The notes beneath the pieces were generated by a model. It saw nothing but the letters and a program-made list of their open reading frames with translations. It made no database searches and was not told the origin of the DNA. Shown here piece after piece: positions 57,996 through 64,000 of a stretch of DNA of 64,000 bases. Both the position numbers and the translations under genes were made by a program. This DNA comes from Kineococcus endophyticus. GTDB lineage: Bacteria; Actinomycetota; Actinomycetes; Actinomycetales; Kineococcaceae. The stretch covers positions 124,001 to 188,000 of the forward strand of contig NZ_JBFNQN010000004.1 in assembly GCF_040796495.1 (NCBI RefSeq), given 5' to 3'. The first letter of the stretch is position 1; each line of letters begins with the position of its first letter.

Positions 57996-59750
57996 TCAGC
58001 GGGCGAGGCGGACCGAGGTCGACAGCAGGGCGGCGTGGACGAACGCCTGCGGGAGGTTCCCGCGCAGCTGGCGCTGCCGCACGTCCCACTCCTCGCTGAG
58101 CAGCGCGGCCGGACCGCAGGCCGCGCGGTTGCGCTCGAAGAACCGGAACGCCTCGACCTCCTGGCCGTCGGCGTGCAGGGCCTGGGCCACCACGAAACCG
58201 CACAGCAGGAACGCCCCCTCCGTCGTGCCGAGCGGCATCGAGTCGGGGGAGTAGCGGTAGACGTGGTGGTCCTCGACGAGGTCGCGGCGCACCGCGGCGA
58301 GGGTGGCGCGCGTCCGCGGGTCGTCGACGGGGACCGCCCCGTACAGCGCCGGGCGCAGCAGGGCGGCGTCGACCCCCGGCTGCCCCGGACTGCGCTGCCA
58401 GCGTCCCTCGGTGGGGTGCAGGCAGTCCCGCGACGTGCGCGCCAGGATCGTGTCGGCCAGGGCCGCGTACCGGGCGGCCTCGCCGGGTTCGGAGTACCGC
58501 GCGATGTCCTTCAGGCCCGCGACGCACTCCAGCCGCGAGTGGGCCCACCAGTCGTCCTCGATCTCCCAGATCCCGGCGTCCGGTTCCTCCCAGCGCTTCT
58601 CGATGGCCGAGACCGCCACCGCGACGGCGCGGCGGCCGTCGGTGTCGAGCGCGTCGACCCGCGCGGCCGCGGCGAGCAGCTGCAGCACCTCGCCGAACGC
58701 GTCGAGCTGGAACTGCCCGCGGACGTGGTTGCCGGCGATGTCCCACCCGCCGGGGTACCCCGGCAGACCCGTCGACCGCTCGTCGGGGACGGGGTCGCCG
58801 AGGACCGTGTAGGCGGGCACCAGGTCGGGACCGTCCTCCAGCACCCGCCGCGTGACGAACCCGACGAGGGTCCGGAACAGGGGGTCGGCCCCGCCGGCCT
58901 CGGCGAGGGCGATCCCGGCGTAGCACTGGTCGCGGATCCAGGCGTAGCGGTAGTCGTAGCTGCGGCCCTTGTCGGCGTGCTCGGGCAGCGACATCGTCGC
59001 GGCCGCCACCATCCCGCCGTCGTCGGAGGTGAGCCCGCGGATGACGGCGATCGAGTGCGCCGCCTCGGTGGGGGCCACGCTCCCGCGCACCTCCGGGACC
59101 GCGGAGCGCCAGGTGTGCACCGTGGAGGTCCAGGCGTGCTCGGGGTCCGGGGGCGCGTCGCGCAGCCGGGTGCCGACCTCCAGGACGAGGTGGTGGCGCT
59201 CACCGGCCGGCACCCGCAGGTGTGCGCGCAGGACCCCGTCGTCGACGTCGGCCTCGCCCAGCCCGGACAGCCGCACGTGCAGGTCGCCCGTCCGGCCCGT
59301 CCAGCGACCGGCGTCGTCCCGCTTCAGCGACCGCAGCGCCCGGGCGCCGAACTGCGCGCGCAGGTCGAAGACGACGTCGACGTGGGCGTCGCCCTCGACC
59401 GCGGTGACCTCGCGCAGCAGGACGGCGCAGTCGGGGTCGCTGGGCATGGCCATCGCGTCGCGGCAGTCGATCGTGCCGTCGCCGCGGGAGGTCCAGTGGT
59501 GCCGGAACACGAGCGTCCCGGGTTCGTAGCAGCCGCCCCACGTGAACGGGTGCGACGGCGTCACCGAGAACCCGCCGCGGCCGCCGAGCAGCGCGGCGAA
59601 GACCGCGTCGTCGTGCCAGTGCGGCGCGCACATCCACGCGATGTCCCCGGCCGGGCCGACGACCGCCCCGCGCGCCCCGTCGGCGACGAGGGCGTAGTCG
59701 CGCAGGACGTGCGGGGGGAACTGGCGGCAGAACTCCTCGGCCGAGCTCAC
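57996..59750 (-). CDS. glycoside hydrolase family 15 (glucoamylase/trehalase-like)
   Basis: This is a 584-residue cytoplasmic enzyme. An N-terminal beta domain (about 1-220; DYALVADGARGAVVGPAGDI) precedes the (alpha/alpha)6 barrel. GH15 landmarks are YDYRYAWIRDQCYAGIALAE (about 262-281), GIWEIEDDWWAHSRLECVAG with the general-acid Glu (about 405), and PLGTTEGAFLLCGFVVAQAL with the base Glu (about 520). Actinobacterial members of this type include trehalases and glucan 1,4-glucosidases. The GTG at 59750 overlaps the stop of the oxidoreductase upstream (GTGA); a longer frame is read-through of that gene. Confidence 0.9.
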   Translation of the reverse strand: MSSAEEFCRQFPPHVLRDYALVADGARGAVVGPAGDIAWMCAPHWHDDAVFAALLGGRGGFSVTPSHPFTWGGCYEPGTLVFRHHWTSRGDGTIDCRDAMAMPSDPDCAVLLREVTAVEGDAHVDVVFDLRAQFGARALRSLKRDDAGRWTGRTGDLHVRLSGLGEADVDDGVLRAHLRVPAGERHHLVLEVGTRLRDAPPDPEHAWTSTVHTWRSAVPEVRGSVAPTEAAHSIAVIRGLTSDDGGMVAAATMSLPEHADKGRSYDYRYAWIRDQCYAGIALAEAGGADPLFRTLVGFVTRRVLEDGPDLVPAYTVLGDPVPDERSTGLPGYPGGWDIAGNHVRGQFQLDAFGEVLQLLAAAARVDALDTDGRRAVAVAVSAIEKRWEEPDAGIWEIEDDWWAHSRLECVAGLKDIARYSEPGEAARYAALADTILARTSRDCLHPTEGRWQRSPGQPGVDAALLRPALYGAVPVDDPRTRATLAAVRRDLVEDHHVYRYSPDSMPLGTTEGAFLLCGFVVAQALHADGQEVEAFRFFERNRAACGPAALLSEEWDVRQRQLRGNLPQAFVHAALLSTSVRLAR

Positions 59751-60730
59751 GCCGGCGCCTGCGCCCCGGTCGTCAGGAGCAGCTTGCCGACGTGCGAGGA
59801 CCCCTCCAGGACCTCGTGCGCCCGGGCCGCCTCGGCGAGCGGGAACCGGTCGAACACGACGGGCCGGACGCCGCCGTCGACGACGAGCGGCCAGACGTGG
59901 TCGCGGACGCTGGCCACGACGGCGGCCTTCTCCTCGGCCGGACGTGCCCGCAACGTCGTGCCGTGCAGGGAGATCCGCTTGCGCATGAGCAGTCCGAGGT
60001 CCACCTCGGCCTGCGTCCCGCCCTGGGTCGCGATGACCACGACCCGGCCGCCGGTCGCGAGGACGTCGAGGTTGCGGGCCAGGTACGGGGCACCCACGAC
60101 GTCCAGGACGACGTCGGCACCGGCGGGTTCGACGGCCCGCACCCGCTCGACGAAGTCCTCGGTGCGGTAGTTCACGAGCACGTCCGCGCCCAGCTCGGCG
60201 CACCGGGCCAGCTTGTCGTCCGACCCCGCCGTCACGGCCACCCGCGCGCCGACCTGGTGGGCCAGCTGGACGGCCATCGTGCCGATGCCGCTGGAGCCGC
60301 CGTGCACGAGCAGCAGTTCCCCGGGGCGCAGCCCGGCGAGGGTGAAGACGTTGCTCCACACCGTGCACGTCACCTCGGGCAGCGCCGCGGCGTCCTCGAC
60401 GGACACACCCTGCGGGACCGGCAGCACCTGGCCCACCGGCACCGCGACCTCCTCGCCGTAGCCGCCGCCGGCGAGCAGCGCGCAGACCGGCTCGCCGACC
60501 TGCCAGCCGCTGACACCGGGCCCGAGCTCCGCGATCCAGCCCGAGACCTCCAGCCCCGGGTGCTCGGGGGCGCCGGGCGGGGAGGGGTACTTGCCCTGCC
60601 GCTGCATGACGTCGGCCCGGTTGACCCCGGCGGCCGCGACCCGCACGACGACCTCGCCGGGCCCGGCGACGGGGTCGGGCAGCTCGGTGAGGCGGAGGGA
60701 ACCGGGGGGATCGACGATCACGGCGCGCAC
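59747..60730 (-). CDS. NAD(P)H-quinone oxidoreductase, zinc-free MDR (QOR/PIG3-like)
   Basis: This is a 327-residue medium-chain dehydrogenase lacking the zinc-binding cysteines. The N-terminus AAGVNRADVMQRQGKYPSPP (about 33-52) matches the quinone-oxidoreductase/PIG3 signature, and NADPH is bound by VHGGSSGIGTMAVQLAHQVG (about 143-162). It reduces quinones or enoyl compounds with NADPH. It is translationally coupled to the GH15 gene, which is functionally puzzling. Its start is 56 bp from the MobA-like gene, also on the minus strand. Confidence 0.92.
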   Translation of the reverse strand: MRAVIVDPPGSLRLTELPDPVAGPGEVVVRVAAAGVNRADVMQRQGKYPSPPGAPEHPGLEVSGWIAELGPGVSGWQVGEPVCALLAGGGYGEEVAVPVGQVLPVPQGVSVEDAAALPEVTCTVWSNVFTLAGLRPGELLLVHGGSSGIGTMAVQLAHQVGARVAVTAGSDDKLARCAELGADVLVNYRTEDFVERVRAVEPAGADVVLDVVGAPYLARNLDVLATGGRVVVIATQGGTQAEVDLGLLMRKRISLHGTTLRARPAEEKAAVVASVRDHVWPLVVDGGVRPVVFDRFPLAEAARAHEVLEGSSHVGKLLLTTGAQAPA

Positions 60731-60786
60731 CCTGCGGACACTACGTCCGGGCCTGCGCGCCCGCCTCCGCTCAGCCGTCCAGCACC

Positions 60787-61398
60787 TCAGCCGTCCAGCG
60801 CCTCAGCCGCCCGCACGAGGTCGTCGGGGTCGTCCACGTCCAGGCTCTCGCGCGCCGAGACCGCGACCTCGGCGACGCGGCCGCGGAACAGCTCGCGCAA
60901 CGGCTGGTCGTGGACGGCGGGCAGCCCGTCGAGGAGGCGGCGGGCGGCGGTGAGGCGGTGCGCCGACAGCAGCGGCTGCCGGCGGCCGTCCGGGTCGACG
61001 CCCAGCACCGCGTCCAGCGACGGATCGGCCGCCAGGGCCGCCAGCAGCCGGGGGACGGCGGGCGCGGCGAAGGGCTGGTCGGCGCCCAGCAGCACCACGA
61101 CGTCGGCGCCGGGGCCTTCCGGCAGCGCGGCCAGACCCGCGGCGAAGCCGGCGAGCGGGCCACCGCCGGGCGGGTCCTCCCGCACGCCCCCCGGACCGAC
61201 CACCACGACGGGGACGCCGCGCCCGGCCGACCACTCGTCCAGCCCCTCCAGGAGGGTGCCCAGGACGGTCGACCCTCCCAGGGGAGCGGTCAGCTTCGCA
61301 GCGAGGACCCCGTCCCCAGGCCCGCCGGAGGGGTCGAAGCGGCGGCCGGAACCGCCCGCGACCACCACGACCGCCACCCCCGCCGACGTCTCCCGCAC
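60787..61398 (-). CDS. MobA-like nucleotidyltransferase (molybdenum cofactor guanylyltransferase type)
   Basis: This Rossmann-like nucleotidyltransferase has about 203 residues from GTG 61398. The nucleotide loop VVVAGGSGRRFDPSGG (about 12-27) with the downstream Lys in LAAKLTAPLGG matches the L-x-G-G-x-S-x-R-M-G-x-D-K-x pattern loosely. GADQPFAAP corresponds to the metal-binding D-x-P motif, and SLDVDDPDDLVRAAEAL is the usual C-terminal N/D-I-N-T-P-x-D-L region. MobA attaches GMP to molybdopterin. In-frame starts at 61422 and 61542 would add a poorly conserved N-terminus. No other molybdenum genes are nearby. Confidence 0.8.
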   Translation of the reverse strand: MRETSAGVAVVVVAGGSGRRFDPSGGPGDGVLAAKLTAPLGGSTVLGTLLEGLDEWSAGRGVPVVVVGPGGVREDPPGGGPLAGFAAGLAALPEGPGADVVVLLGADQPFAAPAVPRLLAALAADPSLDAVLGVDPDGRRQPLLSAHRLTAARRLLDGLPAVHDQPLRELFRGRVAEVAVSARESLDVDDPDDLVRAAEALDG

Positions 61399-61559
61399 CC
61401 CTGGTCCCACCCCGTCGCCCACCCCGCAGGAGTTGCACGTTTCACCGGAATGGTCAAGCGGCGCGCCGGACTGCCGATGGGCCGAACGAGGGGTCTCGCC
61501 CCCGCGGGTTACACCTCGCGGGTCTGCGTCCCGATCACTCACGAGTCTGCTCGACCCAC

Positions 61560-61583
61560 GGTGAGCAGTTTCGACCGCTCACC
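61560..61583. promoter_or_regulatory. inverted repeat upstream of the nitrate-sensor kinase
   Basis: GGTGAGC-N10-GCTCACC is a perfect 7-bp inverted repeat ending 20 bp before the kinase start, ahead of GGAAGG. It may be an operator or 5' UTR hairpin. The 204-bp gap from the MobA-like gene shows nothing else recognisable. Confidence 0.4.
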
Positions 61584-61602
61584 ACGTGTACGGAAGGTTG
61601 AC

Positions 61603-64000
61603 ATGCTGCGGAACCTGAGCATCCGAGCCAAGCTCGCGGTCCTCCTGGTGGTGCCCCTCGTGCTGCTGCTCGTCGCCGTCGTCGCCACGAGCGCGCGGGA
61701 GGCGGTGGCCACGTCGGAGCGACGTCACCTGGCCGCGTACGCGGGGTCGACGGCGACGATCAACGAGTTCTTCACGGCGCTGCAGACCGAGCGCAAGGAC
61801 ACCGTCGAGTACCTCGCAGCGCCGAGCGAGGCGGCCAAGGCGAAGGTCGTCACCGACCGCGCCGCGACCGACGCCGCCACCGCGAAGGTGACGAAGGCCG
61901 TCGCCGACAGCGGCCTCGACCTCACGCAGGGCACCGCGCGCAGCGTCTACGGCAGCGTGCAGGTGGCCCTCGGGCAGACGCTCCCGCAGGTGCGCAGCGC
62001 CGTGGACAACTCCTCCACGACGCCGATCGCCGCGCTGTCGGCGTACAGCGGCATCTCCAACGCGGCCACCGACCTCACGGTCGCGGTCGCCGAGGACGCC
62101 TCCGACCGCGACATGGCGCAGGAGATCGGCTCCTTCGGGTACCTGCTCAAGCGCGTCGACGCCCTCTCGGTCGAGCAGACCGCCGGTGTCCTGGTCCTGC
62201 AGGGCCGTTCCTCCGCCGCGCTGGACGACCTGCGCAGCACCGCGATCGAGCGCGGCGCGTACTTCGAGCAGCAGGCCCGCTACCGCCTCGGCGCCCGCGG
62301 CGTCGCGCTGCTCGACAGCAAGCTGGAGGGCGGGGCGGCGACGTCCGCGCTGGCCTTCCTCAACCAGGACCGCAACCTCTTCGCCGCCGGCGGCACCCCG
62401 ACCCTGGCCCAGGGCGACTGGGAGAGCACGACCGGCGACGTCATCTCGGCCTACCAGGGCGCCACCACGGCCATCGGCGACGACGTCTCCACCCGCGCCG
62501 CCGCGGCCGCCCGCAGCGACCTCCTCGGCACGATCGCCCTGCTCGCCGGCACGCTGCTCGTCTTCGCGGCCGTCACGCTCTTCGGTGTCCGCGTCGCCCG
62601 CAGCATCGGCCGCCGCCTGCGCGGCCTGGCCGTCGCCGCGACCGAGGTCCGCGACGAGCTGCCCCGCATGGTCGAGCGCATGCAGACCCCGGGCGAGGGC
62701 CCGGGCGTGGAGTTCACCCCGCTGGCGATCAGCAGCCAGGACGAGATCGGCGAGGTCACGAAGGTCATCAACGACCTCAACGAGACCACCTTCCGCATCG
62801 CCGGCGAGCAGGCCGCGCTGCGCGCCTCCATCGCCGAGATGTTCGTCAACGTCGCCCGCCGCGACCAGACGCTGCTGGCCCGCCAGCTCGCCTTCCTCGA
62901 CCAGCTCGAGCGGACCGAGGAGAACCCCGACACCCTCGAGGACCTCTTCACCCTCGACCACCTCGCGACCCGTATGCGGCGCAACGCCGAGTCCCTGCTC
63001 GTCCTCGCCGGCATCAACACCGGCCGCCGCCTGCGCCGGCCGCTGCCGCTGTCGGACGTCGTCCGCACGGCCGCCGGTGAGATCGAGCACTACGACCGCG
63101 TCGACCTCGCCCTCCAGGTGGACCCGCCGGTCGTCGGCCACCTCGCGCTCTCGGCCTCGCACATGATCGCCGAGCTCCTCGAGAACGCGACGAACTTCTC
63201 CGACCCGGGCACCCGCGTCGTCGTCGGCACCGCCGAGACCGACCGCGGCGTCGAGGTCACCATCAAGGACACCGGCCTCGGCATGAACGGCGAGGAGGTC
63301 GAGACCGCCCACCAGCGCATCTCCGGTGGCCGCGCCTCCGAGTTCGTCGGCGCCCAGCGCCTCGGGTTCTACGTCGTCGGCCGCCTCGCCGGCCGCCTGG
63401 ACGTCGAGGTCGAGTTCGAGACGGCCGAGGGCCAGGGCACGACCGTGACCCTCGTCCTGCCCGCCGCCCTCTTCACCCCGGGCAGCGTCAAGGGCGGTCA
63501 GCCCGAGCTCGCCGCGCTGGACTCCGGTCTGCCGCAGCTGGGTCAGCCCGGCCCCGCCGGTGCCTCGGCCCTGCCGCAGCCCTCGGCCCTGCCCCAGGCG
63601 CCGTCAGCCCTGCCCGGTGGCGCCCCGGCCGGCGGCCTGCCGACCCGCACCCCCGCCCCGACCGGGCCGAACAGCATCGTCAGCAACCCGCTGGCGGCCA
63701 CCGGCCTGGGTGACGCGCTGTCGGAGACGCTGTCGAAGTCCGCGGCCGAGGCGGCCGCGAGCTCCGACGTCGGCGTCACCTCGCCGAAGGCGAAGGTCGA
63801 GGGCCGGCAGCTGCCGACCCGCAAGCGGTCCGCGCAGGCGCAGGCCAAGGTCGACGCCGCTCCGGCCCCCGCCCCGGTCCTGCCGGTCGCCCCGGTGCTC
63901 CCGCCCGTCCCCGAGACGGACTGGAAGCCCGCCGCGGCGCCCGCCACCAGCGGTGGCGGGGCGATGCCCAAGCGCGAGCGCAAGGAGCCCGCGCCCACGG
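61603..64000 (+). CDS. nitrate/nitrite-sensor-domain histidine kinase (3' end outside window)
   Basis: This is a membrane sensor kinase, 799 residues visible. The first helix is at about 9-29 (LAVLLVVPLVLLLVAVVATS), followed by an extracytoplasmic four-helix NIT-like domain (about 35-305), the second helix (about 308-330), HAMP (about 331-400), a HisKA-like helix with FTLDHLATRMRRNAESLLVL (His about 452), and HATPase motifs ELLENATNFSDPG and DTGLGMNGEEV. A long Pro/Ala-rich tail continues past base 64000. In actinobacteria this kinase type usually heads a conservon with roadblock, DUF742 and GTPase genes, which would lie beyond the window. ATG 61603 has GGAAGG upstream. Confidence 0.9.
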   Translation, partial: MLRNLSIRAKLAVLLVVPLVLLLVAVVATSAREAVATSERRHLAAYAGSTATINEFFTALQTERKDTVEYLAAPSEAAKAKVVTDRAATDAATAKVTKAVADSGLDLTQGTARSVYGSVQVALGQTLPQVRSAVDNSSTTPIAALSAYSGISNAATDLTVAVAEDASDRDMAQEIGSFGYLLKRVDALSVEQTAGVLVLQGRSSAALDDLRSTAIERGAYFEQQARYRLGARGVALLDSKLEGGAATSALAFLNQDRNLFAAGGTPTLAQGDWESTTGDVISAYQGATTAIGDDVSTRAAAAARSDLLGTIALLAGTLLVFAAVTLFGVRVARSIGRRLRGLAVAATEVRDELPRMVERMQTPGEGPGVEFTPLAISSQDEIGEVTKVINDLNETTFRIAGEQAALRASIAEMFVNVARRDQTLLARQLAFLDQLERTEENPDTLEDLFTLDHLATRMRRNAESLLVLAGINTGRRLRRPLPLSDVVRTAAGEIEHYDRVDLALQVDPPVVGHLALSASHMIAELLENATNFSDPGTRVVVGTAETDRGVEVTIKDTGLGMNGEEVETAHQRISGGRASEFVGAQRLGFYVVGRLAGRLDVEVEFETAEGQGTTVTLVLPAALFTPGSVKGGQPELAALDSGLPQLGQPGPAGASALPQPSALPQAPSALPGGAPAGGLPTRTPAPTGPNSIVSNPLAATGLGDALSETLSKSAAEAAASSDVGVTSPKAKVEGRQLPTRKRSAQAQAKVDAAPAPAPVLPVAPVLPPVPETDWKPAAAPATSGGGAMPKRERKEPAPT

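Noticed and set aside
57108-60170. A plus-strand open frame of about 1000 codons antisense to the GH15 and oxidoreductase genes
   Set aside because: It runs from inside the LplA-type gene in the wrong frame and has no recognisable domain or start. It mirrors the minus-strand genes.

Overview
The window is chromosomal DNA of a very GC-rich actinobacterium. The signs are strongly G/C-biased third codon positions, many GTG starts, 4-bp stop/start overlaps inside operons, twin-arginine lipoprotein transporters without their own ATPase, and actinobacterial families such as PacL (DUF1490), DUF6458, PspC-type EsrISR and a nitrate-sensor-domain histidine kinase. A Kineosporiaceae-type soil organism (Kineococcus-like) fits, but that is inference. 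I saw no tRNA, rRNA, CRISPR, insertion sequence or prophage.

Layout. 0-5 kb: an EamA exporter (cut by the window edge) divergent from a LysR regulator, an enterochelin-esterase-like hydrolase, and a TetR/MFS drug-efflux pair. 4.9-23.6 kb: a large carbohydrate-catabolic region with an iolG-type dehydrogenase, an FGGY kinase plus LacD/YihT-type aldolase, a P-loop kinase, two LacI regulators, a ribose-type (CUT2) importer, an L-xylulose-reductase-like SDR, a Gfo/Idh/MocA oxidoreductase with a second class I aldolase, a fused PfkB-kinase/mannose-6-phosphate-isomerase protein, a DUF4432 epimerase-like protein and a large FAD/Fe-S dehydrogenase. Two different palindromic operators recur here. One (ATGACAyCGrTGTCAT) marks the kinase-aldolase operon, the LacI/P-loop divergent region and the importer. 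The other (ACAACGTTGT) marks the importer and the PfkB-ManA operon. One importer therefore appears to be wired to two catabolic modules. The substrate is unknown.

23.6-25.5 kb is a poorly conserved stretch with small secreted or membrane proteins and a possible 28-residue cationic peptide. 25.5-29.9 kb holds an EsrISR-like envelope-stress system (PspC histidine kinase, LuxR-type regulator, divergent PspC proteins). 29.9-38.1 kb holds aldose 1-epimerase, a PacL/P-type-ATPase metal efflux pair, a His-rich YibE, a GH43-like glycosidase, a TolB-like propeller protein and a Nei-type DNA glycosylase.

38.3-57.9 kb contains three CUT1 importers without ATPases. The first is Ugp-like with a glycerophosphodiesterase. 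The second is a polyol importer with mannitol 2-dehydrogenase and a SorC regulator. The third is Lpl-type with an IolE-like isomerase. Between them lie a lipoprotein esterase, hisS, a second P-loop kinase, a DUF6458 protein and an aldo/keto reductase. 58-64 kb holds a GH15 enzyme, a quinone oxidoreductase, a MobA-like nucleotidyltransferase and the start of a nitrate-sensor-type histidine kinase that runs off the window.

A palindromic intergenic repeat of about 60-70 bp occurs three times (near 6.0, 45.0 and 57.9 kb). Functions named below rest on reading motifs and overall resemblance by eye. No database search was run.
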